From NCBI RefSeq assembly GCF_004367585.1, contig NZ_CP038015.1:3292001-3356000 (forward strand): a stretch of DNA of 64,000 nucleotides, read 5' to 3'. Of this stretch, positions 8,772 to 17,003 are shown one piece after another. Position numbers and translations under genes: made by a program. The notes beneath the pieces are model-generated. The model searched no databases and had not been told where the DNA came from. It was given only the letters and a program-made list of their open reading frames with translations. This DNA is from Paenisporosarcina antarctica (GTDB lineage Bacteria; Bacillota; Bacilli; Bacillales_A; Planococcaceae). Each line of letters begins with the position of its first letter. Position 1 is the first letter of the stretch.

Positions 8772-10523
8772 TTATTTACGAATATTTTCTGTTTTTTGCT
8801 CATTAATTTCCATTTTTTCAGGATCAATCACAATACCGTAATCCAGTTTTGCTGATTCAATAGAGACATACCCTTGCCTTACATCCTCCAATACTAAGTC
8901 ATGGTTTCTTTCAAAAGGATTCCCATAACCTCCCCCTCCAGGAGTAATCAGAGTAACCGTATCGCCATAATTCAAGAAAATTACATCTCCAAGGGCAAAT
9001 TCAAGCACTCTTTCATTTTCCGTACCTTCATTAATAGTCCATCTCCCACTTTTACCTGGTTTTCCTCCAAACAGACCTTGTGGCGGAATTTTAGACTTTT
9101 GTGAGGTATGGAAAAATTGTGCTTCATACCCAACTATTTTCCATTTTCGTTTGTGAGCAAGGCCTCCACGATACTTGCCCGGTCCACCTGAATCAGGAAC
9201 AATTGATCTTTCTAAAAAAATGACAGGTGATTCAATTTCCTGTGCCTCCATTGGAGGAATCGGACAATTAGTTACATGACAAGACATGACAGAAATACCG
9301 TCTTTATTGGGCCTTGCGCCTAATCCTCCAGGTACAATTTCTCCCCAGTATTGCCTGTGACTAACCTCTCCCCCATTTGGATGGGTCTCCATATTGATTG
9401 CTGAACAAAAATCATACAAACACCCGCACGAATCAGCGATTACCCTATCACGTGTAGCGGTAGATAATGCCCCCATAATTAAATCCACAACTACGTGTGC
9501 AGTAACCATTCTTTGAAAACATCCGATTGGCTCTTGGGCATTTACTAAAGTTCCTTTGGGAGCTATCACTGTAATTGGACGATGACACCCGTCATTAACA
9601 GGGATAGAGGGATCTATGATTGTTTTTAATGTGTAATAAACAGCTGATATTGTAGCGGATAATGGAGAATTGATAGGCCCCTTTATTTGAGGATCTGTTC
9701 CCGTAAAGTCGAAGGTGATATTCTCTCCCTCTTTTATTACTTTGAGTTTAAGGGTATAGGGACCCCCTTTATATCCGTCATCCAATACTTTCTCCTCATG
9801 AAAATAGACTCCGTCTTCCATTTTTTTAATCTCCATACAGGTTAGCTTTTCAGAATACATTAATAACGCATCAAAAATTTGATTGGTTTCTTCGTAACCA
9901 TATTTATTAACTAGTTCCGTTAAACCTTTTGAACCTATATTGCAGCCGGAAATTTGGGCAAGAAGATCACCCTTCATATCATGTGGAACCCTTGTATTAT
10001 TCAATATCACTCTCCACAATGCTTCATTTCTTACCCCAGCATCATACAGCTTAACCGGTTCCATTAAAAATCCTTCCTGCCAAATTTCTTCTGTCCAGGA
10101 GTCTCCTGTCCATACACCACCAACATCACGGTGATGTAGCATTGTAACAGAATAACCGATTAAAATTGATTCCTCCAGAAAGATAGGGGCTACCATAATA
10201 ATATCTTTTGTATGATGGCTACCCAATGATTCTCCTCCAGCATAAGGGTGGTTAGTTAATACGATATCTCCAGGTTTAAATGATTCTTTAGGGAAAAATT
10301 TAGTTAGAATCGTATTCAACGCTGGTCCCAAACAATTTAGGTGTATCGGTATATTTGCTCCTTCTGCTAACATTTGCGCGTCTTTATCAAATATTGCTGA
10401 TGAACAATCTCTCATTTCTTTTACGATCGTGGAATAGCTGCTTCGAACCATTGTTTCCGTCATTTGTTCAGCAACCGATTTCAATGCATTGTTAATGACT
10501 TCAATTAATATTGCTTTAGTCAT
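8772..10523 (-). CDS. hyuB: Hydantoinase B / oxoprolinase family subunit
   Basis: About 583 aa, the HyuB/acetone-carboxylase-alpha-like subunit that works with HyuA in ATP-dependent opening of cyclic amides (N-methylhydantoin, 5-oxoproline and relatives). Family features are AEQMTETMVRSSYSTIVKEMRDCSSAIFD near the N-terminus, GDIVLTNHPYAGGESLGSHHTKD, TFDFTGTDPQIKGPINSP, and the glycine-rich C-terminal TLITPGGGGYGNPFER. The ATG at 10523 (AAGGATG upstream) is preferred to one three codons earlier. It overlaps the end of hyuA, so the two are translationally coupled. Single-domain A and B proteins here, not the fused oxoprolinase. The ring substrate is unknown. Confidence 0.9.
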   Translation of the reverse strand: MTKAILIEVINNALKSVAEQMTETMVRSSYSTIVKEMRDCSSAIFDKDAQMLAEGANIPIHLNCLGPALNTILTKFFPKESFKPGDIVLTNHPYAGGESLGSHHTKDIIMVAPIFLEESILIGYSVTMLHHRDVGGVWTGDSWTEEIWQEGFLMEPVKLYDAGVRNEALWRVILNNTRVPHDMKGDLLAQISGCNIGSKGLTELVNKYGYEETNQIFDALLMYSEKLTCMEIKKMEDGVYFHEEKVLDDGYKGGPYTLKLKVIKEGENITFDFTGTDPQIKGPINSPLSATISAVYYTLKTIIDPSIPVNDGCHRPITVIAPKGTLVNAQEPIGCFQRMVTAHVVVDLIMGALSTATRDRVIADSCGCLYDFCSAINMETHPNGGEVSHRQYWGEIVPGGLGARPNKDGISVMSCHVTNCPIPPMEAQEIESPVIFLERSIVPDSGGPGKYRGGLAHKRKWKIVGYEAQFFHTSQKSKIPPQGLFGGKPGKSGRWTINEGTENERVLEFALGDVIFLNYGDTVTLITPGGGGYGNPFERNHDLVLEDVRQGYVSIESAKLDYGIVIDPEKMEINEQKTENIRK

Positions 10524-12579
10524 GATTAACATCCTTCCTTATCTGTGTATTTACAATAATGGAAAGAAATCTATCTATAATAGCGGATTGTTCCGGATAT
10601 ATCACTGTTGTCGCACCCATCTCGCCAATAATAGCAGGGCCAATAATTTCGTACCCTGGCTCTAGTTGACTCCGTTCATAAATCGGAACATGATATGCTT
10701 TTCCATCGAAACTAACTTCGCCATATTGTTTATCCACAAGATAATTACCGGTCTGGCTTCCAAAATTCAGTTTGACCTTATCGATCTTACCAATGGCACT
10801 TACACGGAAATTAACCACTTCCACTTCATCCTCGCGTAAGGAATGACCATACATACTTTCATGTAACTCATGAAATCTATTAGCCATATTCAATATATCT
10901 ACTTCTTTCAGGTTGTCTGAAGGTAATTGAATATTTAATTCGAAAGCCTGTCCTACATAGCGCACATCACAACTTCTTACGAGTATCTGTTTTTCAGATG
11001 AAACCATTTCCTTAGCCAATTGATCGGTTCCCGATTGTGCCAGATTACTGAATATACGATTAAACTCTGCTTTATCCAATCGTTTGATATTTTGAATACT
11101 CGTATAAACAAAATCGTGTTTAACATCTGCGAGGGTTTGACCCATTGCCGCAAATGTGCCCGGTGAATATGGCACAATAACTTTTGGTATTTCAAGCTCG
11201 CGAGCCAATTTTGTCGCATGCAAACCACCTGCTCCACCAAAGGAAACGAGACTAAATTCACTTGGATTATGACCCCTCAGCACCGATACTAATTTGATGG
11301 CTCGAAGCATATTAGCATTAACCACATCTATGATTCCTTCTGCTGCTTCATACAAATCTAATCCTAAAGGCAAGGCAATTTTCTCGTAAATAGCCTTTTT
11401 TGTCTGCTCCATAACATCTGATAAATCTTCTAGAAAAATTTCAGGCCGTATCCGCCCTAATACGAGATTGGCATCCGTTACTGTAGGTTCTGTGCCGCCT
11501 CTCTGATAACAAACAGGACCTGGATAGGCTCCTGCACTCTTAGGTCCAACCTTTAGGACACCACCCTGATCACACCAAGCCATACTCCCGCCACCTGCAC
11601 CGATATATTCAAGATCAACTGTAGGTATACTAATAGGAAATCCTTCAATATAACTATCCGTTCTAAAATGAATATGGTTATCTTTGATTAAAGATACATC
11701 ACAGCTAGTTCCACCCATATCGAACGTAATCAAATTATGTTCTCCCATTTGTTGCCCCAGATAGTTAGCTGCAATAATTCCTCCAATTGGACCCGAATCT
11801 GATACGGTAACTGGTTTCTCTATAGCACTGTTAAAGCTCATAACGCCCGCATTGGCATTCATCATATAGTTCGTAGAGCGAATATCTCTTTTACTCATTT
11901 CGTGAGTAAACTCCTCCAAATGCGAAACCATATTGGGCATCATATAGGCATTTATAACTGTTGTTGATGTTCTTTCATACTCACGGAATTGCGAGATGAT
12001 GTCTGATGAAATGGAGACATAAACTTCAGGAAGATGTTCCTCTAAATATTCCTTGACCATTCTTTCATGCTTTGGGTTTCTATAAGAATGTAAAAAGCAA
12101 ACACCCACAGAGCGAATTTTTTTCCTTTTTAATTCCCTTACCAACCCGTTCAATTGATCCATTTGAATATCTTCCAACACCTCGCCGTTGAAATTCATTC
12201 TTTCAGTAATTTCAAACCGTAATTCACGAGGTACCAATGGCACTGCTTTATCCATAAAATTGTTATATATGTTTTGATCGCGCCAAGCACGTCCAATTTC
12301 TAAAACATCTTTAAAACCACGTGTTGTGATCAGCGCAACATCTTCATTTTCCTTTTGTGCAATCATATTGACAACAATCGTTGTACCATAAATTAACTCT
12401 TTAATTTCTTTTGATTCCATATTAGCAAGACCGCTAATCTTTTCAATACCTTTAAAAATTCCTTCTATTAAATGGTTAGTAGTTGTCGCCGTTTTCATGG
12501 AAAATACTTCGCCATTTTCCATATTGGTTAGCACTAGGTCTGTATTTGTACCACCCGTATCTATTCCCAATCTATACAC
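10516..12579 (-). CDS. hyuA: Hydantoinase A / oxoprolinase family subunit
   Basis: A 687-aa ATP-binding subunit of the hydantoinase/oxoprolinase family. The N-terminal actin-like ATPase motif is RLGIDTGGTNTDLVL. The second ATPase portion has NLITFDMGGTSCDVSLI (about 287-303) and IGAGGGSMAWCDQGGVLKVG, followed by SFGGAGGLHATKLA. The start is GTG at 12579 with GGGAG 9 nt upstream. It lies 25 bp after the alanine-dehydrogenase-like gene and overlaps hyuB. Expected job: ATP-driven hydrolysis of a lactam or hydantoin ring to an open amino acid. The exact substrate is inferred only from the opine and amino-acid-import context. Confidence 0.92.
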   Translation of the reverse strand: MYRLGIDTGGTNTDLVLTNMENGEVFSMKTATTTNHLIEGIFKGIEKISGLANMESKEIKELIYGTTIVVNMIAQKENEDVALITTRGFKDVLEIGRAWRDQNIYNNFMDKAVPLVPRELRFEITERMNFNGEVLEDIQMDQLNGLVRELKRKKIRSVGVCFLHSYRNPKHERMVKEYLEEHLPEVYVSISSDIISQFREYERTSTTVINAYMMPNMVSHLEEFTHEMSKRDIRSTNYMMNANAGVMSFNSAIEKPVTVSDSGPIGGIIAANYLGQQMGEHNLITFDMGGTSCDVSLIKDNHIHFRTDSYIEGFPISIPTVDLEYIGAGGGSMAWCDQGGVLKVGPKSAGAYPGPVCYQRGGTEPTVTDANLVLGRIRPEIFLEDLSDVMEQTKKAIYEKIALPLGLDLYEAAEGIIDVVNANMLRAIKLVSVLRGHNPSEFSLVSFGGAGGLHATKLARELEIPKVIVPYSPGTFAAMGQTLADVKHDFVYTSIQNIKRLDKAEFNRIFSNLAQSGTDQLAKEMVSSEKQILVRSCDVRYVGQAFELNIQLPSDNLKEVDILNMANRFHELHESMYGHSLREDEVEVVNFRVSAIGKIDKVKLNFGSQTGNYLVDKQYGEVSFDGKAYHVPIYERSQLEPGYEIIGPAIIGEMGATTVIYPEQSAIIDRFLSIIVNTQIRKDVNHD

Positions 12580-12604
12580 GTTAAATCACTCCCACTTGTA
12601 TTTT

Positions 12605-13726
12605 CTATTTATTTTTTGCTTCAAAAAAATCAATAGTCGCTCTCTTTAACGCTCTTTCATTAGAACTATCCGAGTTAATATTCATTTGAAAACCTTGTTC
12701 CCCAATCAACTTGATAAATGGCCACATTTTTTCTGCATATACATTCATACATTCCTTAGCCATCACTCCAGGCCAAGCATTACAACTAATGGTTAATCTT
12801 CTATTTTGTGACTGAACCACAGAAGGAATATCATTCCAAGCTGAATCTTCCACATCAAAAATATACTGATCCAAACTGCCATGGGGAATGCCTTCTATTG
12901 CTTTTACCTGGTAACCGTCTACTCTTTTTTCATAAGGATCAGCAGTTAAATCCAATACTATGGCATGTTTAGGTAAACTCCCCAGTAAATCATTGGGTAT
13001 AATAATTCGGGTTGGATCTGGTCGTTTAGTTGCATCGACTAAAAGGTCCGTTTGCTCTAAAATTTCTTTAACAGATGAAGGATATTCCATGATTTCTCTC
13101 TCTAAAAATTGAACACTAATTCCGTTAACACCTTTTTTTCCTAATTCATATTCGTTGAACTGCCCGAAAGATATTCTTCCAGCATGCACCCCAAGTTTTC
13201 CCATACCGATGATGGAAACTTTAATTGGTTTATTTGATAAAATCATCTTTTCTTTATGTAATTCATTTAACTTTGAAAATGCAGTGTGAACCCCGCCTAA
13301 TGCTGTCATTTCATACGATACAACAAGTCTTTCATTGTTATCATCCACAATGGAATCAAGAGAAAATGCATGTATTTGTTTCTTTTTTAATAAGTCTAAT
13401 AAGTAAGGACGAGTTTCATAATGTAGCATAGCCAGTAAACCAGACCCTGGAAGCATCTTTTCTATATCATCAAATTCAGGAGATCGTATTACCACTATCA
13501 GTTGCTGTTTAAAAACTTCGTCCTTCTCAGAGAAGATTATCCTTGAATTAGCTATCAAATAGTCTTCTTCCGAAAATCCTAATTGACTGCCATATCCTTT
13601 CTCTAAATAAATTGAAAGATCATCTCTTAGAAATCGTTTAAAAAATTCAGGTAGAAAATCCCTTTTTTCTCCCTTTTCCTTTTTCATTTTCGGAAAACCA
13701 AGTCTTAAAATTTGTTTAGGTGTCAA
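12605..13726 (-). CDS. Alanine dehydrogenase/transhydrogenase-fold oxidoreductase
   Basis: A 373-aa protein of the AlaDH/PNT superfamily, which also includes NAD+ saccharopine dehydrogenases. The N-terminal catalytic half begins ILRLGFPKMKKEKGEKRDFL, the family GxPKE-type start. The Rossmann half has VSIIGMGKLGVHAGRISFGQ at about 168-187, then TDLLVDATKRPDPTRIIIP and VLDLTADPY. The start is TTG at 13726 with AAGGGG 8 nt upstream, and it fits the family N-terminus. First gene of a three-gene operon with hyuA and hyuB. It is diverged from true alanine dehydrogenases. Together with the opine dehydrogenase it gives the island two amine-forming or amine-cleaving oxidoreductases. Confidence 0.72.
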   Translation of the reverse strand: MTPKQILRLGFPKMKKEKGEKRDFLPEFFKRFLRDDLSIYLEKGYGSQLGFSEEDYLIANSRIIFSEKDEVFKQQLIVVIRSPEFDDIEKMLPGSGLLAMLHYETRPYLLDLLKKKQIHAFSLDSIVDDNNERLVVSYEMTALGGVHTAFSKLNELHKEKMILSNKPIKVSIIGMGKLGVHAGRISFGQFNEYELGKKGVNGISVQFLEREIMEYPSSVKEILEQTDLLVDATKRPDPTRIIIPNDLLGSLPKHAIVLDLTADPYEKRVDGYQVKAIEGIPHGSLDQYIFDVEDSAWNDIPSVVQSQNRRLTISCNAWPGVMAKECMNVYAEKMWPFIKLIGEQGFQMNINSDSSNERALKRATIDFFEAKNK

Positions 13727-13835
13727 ATGAAATTCCCCTTCCCTTTATCTGAAAATTAAATATTATTACTTATGTTTGATTATATTGACTTTTAACCACG
13801 GTGTATATTTGCAAAAGTTACAAATAATACTTTTA

Positions 13836-13857
13836 TTTTTGTACAAATCGATAACAT
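13836..13857. promoter_or_regulatory. Candidate operator, copy 4 of the TACAAAT motif
   Basis: Five T, then GTACAAATCGATAACAT on the plus strand. It differs from the site at 5859-5880 at two positions only. It lies about 110 bp upstream of the TTG start of the first gene of the hyu operon. Confidence 0.6.
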
Positions 13858-14132
13858 TTGTTTTACCTTTGACTCATAAAAAAGTTTTATAATTTGCAAA
13901 TTGACCTTTTATCAAAAGTTAGTTGTCCAACCAAATTTTATTTTTCGTGAAGAAAAAAAGGTAACTGCAATTAATTATGCTTTTTTTTACGTTGAAAAAC
14001 CCTATTTGCTATTATTTGTGTGTTTCCTATTCCCCCCTGGTTGCAGCAACTGAATCTGCAGTCGATTAACAAGCTGTAATTCAGAAAGATAGCGAAATCG
14101 AGTAGATTATTTCAAATCAAGCAAAAAGGAAC

Positions 14133-14188
14133 GGCAGCACATACTTTTACGTTATTCCAACCGAAAAGTAGGCTTTTTTTGTGCTGCC
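14133..14188. repeat. Two-part inverted repeat, possible terminator
   Basis: Outer arms GGCAGCACA and TGTGCTGCC (9 bp) enclose inner arms ACTTTT and AAAAGT. A run of seven T lies between the inner and outer right arms, so the inner hairpin alone could terminate rightward transcription. No rightward gene ends nearby. Confidence 0.35.
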
Positions 14189-14308
14189 CAATAATAACTT
14201 CAGAAAAACTAAAAGAAAATAAAAATAATTGTCTACTATCCAACCATTTTGTTCTATGTAAGGACTATTAGGGTTAATCACCTGATACCAAACAGACAAA
14301 TAAACGCC

Positions 14309-14327
14309 CACTACTTAAAAAGTAGTG
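14309..14327. promoter_or_regulatory. Inverted repeat just upstream of the HTH gene
   Basis: CACTACTT-AAA-AAGTAGTG is a perfect 8-bp dyad with a 3-bp centre, ending 22 bp before the ATG at 14350. It could be an operator for the HTH protein or an mRNA hairpin near the ribosome site. Confidence 0.4.
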
Positions 14328-14349
14328 AACGTGGCGATTGGAGCAGACT

Positions 14350-15105
14350 ATGTATTATTTATCAGAGTATCAAACATTTACTAGCGTCAAAGAAATGGAC
14401 TTACATGTTCAGCAGCATATCAATGCCCATTACAACGAATTAATTCAAACGGATCGTGACGTACTTTCTTTAATTAGTCGCTACTGCTGTAAATTTCCAG
14501 GGGCTTCTCATTTGAAAGTAGAAACGATCATGAAGGCATTATCGAAGTCAGATGCGACGATTCGTCGTGCTATTCGTAAGTTGGCCAAATTGAAGATTAT
14601 CGAAAAAATCTCGTTTATCCGTCGCGTCTCAAAAGGCTATGGCGCGAATATACTTCGTATTTTACCCTTTGAAGACAAGTCGACTATGAATACTCGCAGC
14701 GTTGCTGAGAGTATTACACCTGTAAGCAATCCAGCGACTCAATTGGAGAAACAAACCTCTCTTTCTATTAATCTTATACAAGATACATATGATACAGAGG
14801 ACGCGATTAAGAAGGGATTAATTACCAAGTTACCAGAAAGAATCGGGCACATTTTGGGTGCTTTTTTCGATATGAATACGATGTATAAAGTGTATGGCAT
14901 CATGTTACGAGCGAAAGCAAAAATAGACCGTTCCATTACGTTTGAAGAGTATGAGGAAGAATATATAAACGCGATTCTATCTGTGGTCAATGCCTATAAA
15001 CGAGGAAAAGTTAAGAATATATATGGAGTGTTATATGCAGCGATTTCAAGTGCCACAAAGCGTTTATATGTGACGGCTTTATTTAATGACGCTATGGATC
15101 GCTAG
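14350..15105 (+). CDS. Unrecognised helix-turn-helix protein
   Basis: A 251-aa protein. The ATG at 14350 is preferred, since GGAG lies 6 nt upstream; a TTG four codons earlier is the alternative. Residues about 35-95 look like a winged helix-turn-helix: DVLSLISRYCCKFPGASHLK, then MKALSKSDATIRRAIRKLAK, with a basic tail ISFIRRVSKGYG. The C-terminal third (about 165-245) is predicted helical without a family I recognise. It stands alone, with a dyad in its leader, next to degenerate genes. It could be a regulator or a remnant of a mobile-element replication protein; I cannot decide. Confidence 0.6.
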   Translation: MYYLSEYQTFTSVKEMDLHVQQHINAHYNELIQTDRDVLSLISRYCCKFPGASHLKVETIMKALSKSDATIRRAIRKLAKLKIIEKISFIRRVSKGYGANILRILPFEDKSTMNTRSVAESITPVSNPATQLEKQTSLSINLIQDTYDTEDAIKKGLITKLPERIGHILGAFFDMNTMYKVYGIMLRAKAKIDRSITFEEYEEEYINAILSVVNAYKRGKVKNIYGVLYAAISSATKRLYVTALFNDAMDR

Positions 15106-15242
15106 ATTCTCTTTATAGCAATAATATAGTTTATGATACGGTGTTAATGTGCAATTGCAGTACGTTATATACTTTTTACAGCATACGAAATTTTCAAATA
15201 AAACCCTCTAGGAACTGCGAATAGTATAACTAATTTTTTCCA

Positions 15243-15285
15243 TAAAAAATAACCCCCATGTTTGAGTTTATACTAGGGGGTTATT
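15243..15285 (-). terminator. Rho-independent terminator
   Basis: AATAACCCCC (15248-15257) pairs with GGGGGTTATT (15276-15285). The minus strand continues TTATTTTTTATGG. It overlaps the end of the small gene at 15273, which supports leftward transcription of that locus. Confidence 0.7.
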
Positions 15286-15595
15286 GATAGAGGATTTAGT
15301 TTAGCGATCCTATTTCTTTTAAATTTCTTATCATAATTTCCATCAAATAAATCAAATCTTACCATGCGAAGTATATCGAAATCGTTGTCTATAGATGATT
15401 GCCCGCTCCAGACAATTTGATGGCATGAACTAATTTCTAGTCCAACATAGCTGTCATTTAGAACAAGTTCAATATTATATATTTGCTGGATTCTCTTCAT
15501 AAAAAACTGAACATATTGTTTAGCATCTGGGCTGATGACCATTTATATACATCTGATACATGTTGATTTTTTAACCAATCACTTTGTGTTAACAT
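15273..15595 (-). pseudogene. Small hypothetical gene, probably frameshifted
   Basis: An ATG at 15595 overlaps the previous stop (ATGTTAA) and opens a frame MLTQSDWLKNQHVSDVYKWS that reaches only about 32 codons. From about 15540 the reading continues in another frame as PDAKQYVQFFMKRIQQIYNI for about 85 residues to 15273, right before a terminator. That second frame has a stop directly before its own first ATG (15542) and no ribosome site. One small indel near 15540 would join them into a protein of about 106 aa. No known family is recognised. It could equally be a sequencing error. Confidence 0.45.
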
Positions 15596-16057
15596 GTTTT
15601 TTGTCTGAATGTCATTAATCTTTGTAAATAAAAGTTTTCTGCTTCTTCTCGGTGTCCAATGAGATATTCATCTATAGAGATCCGTCGTGCAGACAAAATT
15701 CCCTTTGCTTTAACCCCTGGCATATTTTGTGCCTTGTGCATGACTTCCAGCAACGTATATTCTACCGGCATGGTCAAATGCCGAGCAACACTTACTTCGT
15801 TGCGAATACCTACATGACCGTATTTCAAAATCACTTTCCAGTATGACCATTCCATTGCTCTTCACGCCCCTTACAATCAGTGTTGTGAAACTTCTGGTGG
15901 TTTTATACTTTTGACACTCAACTTCTTTGCTCACTCCCAAGCTTTGAGCACTTCCTAGAATTTCATTTACTAACAAATACTTATAGTAGTTATATTCTAC
16001 GTCAAGCTGTCCAAAACCTCTGCACTCGGTAACTATCTTGCAGAAAGATTCACACAT
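15589..16057 (-). pseudogene. Hypothetical gene, probably frameshifted near 15860
   Basis: Two frames look like halves of one protein. The first (16057 to about 15860) reads CESFCKIVTECRGFGQLDVE to TTLIVRGVKSNG. The second (15855-15589) reads EWSYWKVILKYGHVGIRNEV to FRQKTC. Past the junction the first frame turns into Ser/Cys/Arg-rich text typical of a shadow. A one- or two-base change would give a protein of about 155 aa. The start at 16057 has a weak AGGT ribosome site. Function is not recognised. It is followed by an overlapping second gene with the same defect. The alternative is two real genes overlapping by about 145 bp. Confidence 0.45.
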
Positions 16058-16273
16058 TGGTACCTAAATAACGGGATCACAAGAAACGCTTACTTCTTGC
16101 GGTTGGAATTTCGAACCTTTTCAGCAAGACTAGGCAAATCTTCATGGTTATTTAGAATATTCGAAGGGTAACCCCTTTTATGATATAAGTATCAATTGTT
16201 CACTTAAAAGAATTTAAGTTGTCGCCTTTCCCCCTCCCTCTTTCTATATATGTTATGAAAGGAGGTGGTAAAC

Positions 16274-16492
16274 ATGGCAATCATCGACTTTAAGCAAGCA
16301 GTGGTTCGTTTAACGTTTGAGACAGGCTATACGCTTGACGGTAAGGTAATTAAAAAATCGTCGTCGTACCGAAATGTCAATCAAGCTGCGACTGCGGATC
16401 AGTTAGGAGATGTGGTTGGTATTTTGTCGGGATTCTCTTCCCGTCCATTACTCGCTGCTGAAAAGATTGAAACCGGCAACATCCAAAACTAA
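16274..16492 (+). CDS. DUF1659 small protein
   Basis: A 72-aa protein, MAIIDFKQAVVRLTFETGYT, then VIKKSSSYRNVNQAATADQL. It matches the DUF1659 family of short Bacillales proteins of unknown role. The ATG at 16274 has the strong AAGGAGGTGG 7 nt upstream, so I drop three residues of the longer frame. First gene of the tandem set DUF1659-DUF2922-YvrJ, a cassette that recurs in Bacillales. It is predicted soluble. No function is established that I can name. Confidence 0.82.
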   Translation: MAIIDFKQAVVRLTFETGYTLDGKVIKKSSSYRNVNQAATADQLGDVVGILSGFSSRPLLAAEKIETGNIQN

Positions 16493-16512
16493 TTTGAAAG
16501 GGGAAATGACCA

Positions 16513-16722
16513 ATGGCAAAGGTACTAGAAATGCTGTTTGATACAGCTCAAGGGAAAAAATTCACGATTTCAGTGGACGAACCCCGCGTGGACTTAACAG
16601 GTCCTGAAGTAGACAGTGGCATGCAGGCTTTACTTGCAAGCAACGTCTTCAACGCGGACGGTGCGAACCTTGTATCTGCTTACCAAGCGCGTATTGTTGA
16701 ACGTAACGTAACTGAACTTTAA
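16513..16722 (+). CDS. DUF2922 small protein
   Basis: A 69-aa protein, AKVLEMLFDTAQGKKFTISV, then VDSGMQALLASNVFNADGAN. It belongs to the DUF2922 family and resembles the preceding DUF1659 protein in size and layout (short beta N-terminus, then a helical stretch naming an aligned internal position), so the two may be paralogous partners. The ATG at 16513 follows GAAAGGGGAAATG. It lies 20 bp after the DUF1659 gene and ends just before a terminator that separates it from the YvrJ gene. Confidence 0.83.
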   Translation: MAKVLEMLFDTAQGKKFTISVDEPRVDLTGPEVDSGMQALLASNVFNADGANLVSAYQARIVERNVTEL

Positions 16723-16726
16723 TAAG

Positions 16727-16766
16727 AAAATGGCTGCCACAATTTACTTGTGAGCAGCCATTTTTG
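16727..16766 (+). terminator. Rho-independent terminator after DUF2922
   Basis: ATGGCTGC-CACAA pairs with TTGTG-A-GCAGCCAT, followed by TTTTT. It sits between the DUF2922 and YvrJ genes, so YvrJ is probably made at a lower level by read-through. Confidence 0.8.
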
Positions 16767-16783
16767 GAAAGGAGGAAAGATTC

Positions 16784-16912
16784 ATGAACGACTGGCTGAC
16801 AATGATCCAAGAAGTAGGCTTCCCGATTTTCGTGTCATTTTATTTAATGCACCGCGTCGAAACGAAACTTCAGATGATACATGAAGCCTTAATTTCGTTG
16901 AAGGTGACTTAA
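16784..16912 (+). CDS. YvrJ family small membrane-associated protein
   Basis: A 42-aa protein reading MNDWLTMIQEVGFPIFVSFY, then LMHRVETKLQMIHEALISLK, VT. The hydrophobic segment VGFPIFVSFYLMHRVE followed by a charged amphipathic helix is the YvrJ pattern. The ATG at 16784 has GGAAAGGAGGAAAG upstream. It completes the DUF1659-DUF2922-YvrJ cassette. The shape resembles holin-like or BhlA-type small proteins, which is only a resemblance; the role is unknown. Confidence 0.8.
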   Translation: MNDWLTMIQEVGFPIFVSFYLMHRVETKLQMIHEALISLKVT

Positions 16913-16917
16913 TAAAA

Positions 16918-16956
16918 AATAGAACCTTCCCATAACGGGAAGGTTCTATTTTTTTA
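16918..16956 (+). terminator. Rho-independent terminator after YvrJ
   Basis: ATAGAACCTTCCC pairs with GGGAAGGTTCTAT around the loop ATAAC, followed by TTTTTTTATT. It closes the cassette. Confidence 0.9.
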
Positions 16957-17003
16957 TTACTATTTGAAAAATGATTGAATAGAATTGTATGTTTTCATAA
17001 TTA

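Larger units (their letters stand above)
13727..14349. other. 623-bp gap: promoter of the hyu operon and leader of the HTH gene
   Basis: No gene is seen. The left part is very AT-rich, is upstream of the hyu operon and holds the motif at 13836-13857 plus a partial copy (TTACAAATAATAC) about 15 bp before it. The centre holds a two-part hairpin (14133-14188). The right end holds an inverted repeat at 14309-14327 in front of the HTH gene. Confidence 0.5.

Noticed and set aside
15710-16057. Taking the whole 115-codon frame 15710-16057 as one protein
   Set aside because: Its second half is Ser/Cys/Arg-rich and lies antiparallel in frame terms to a better frame (15589-15855), typical of a shadow.
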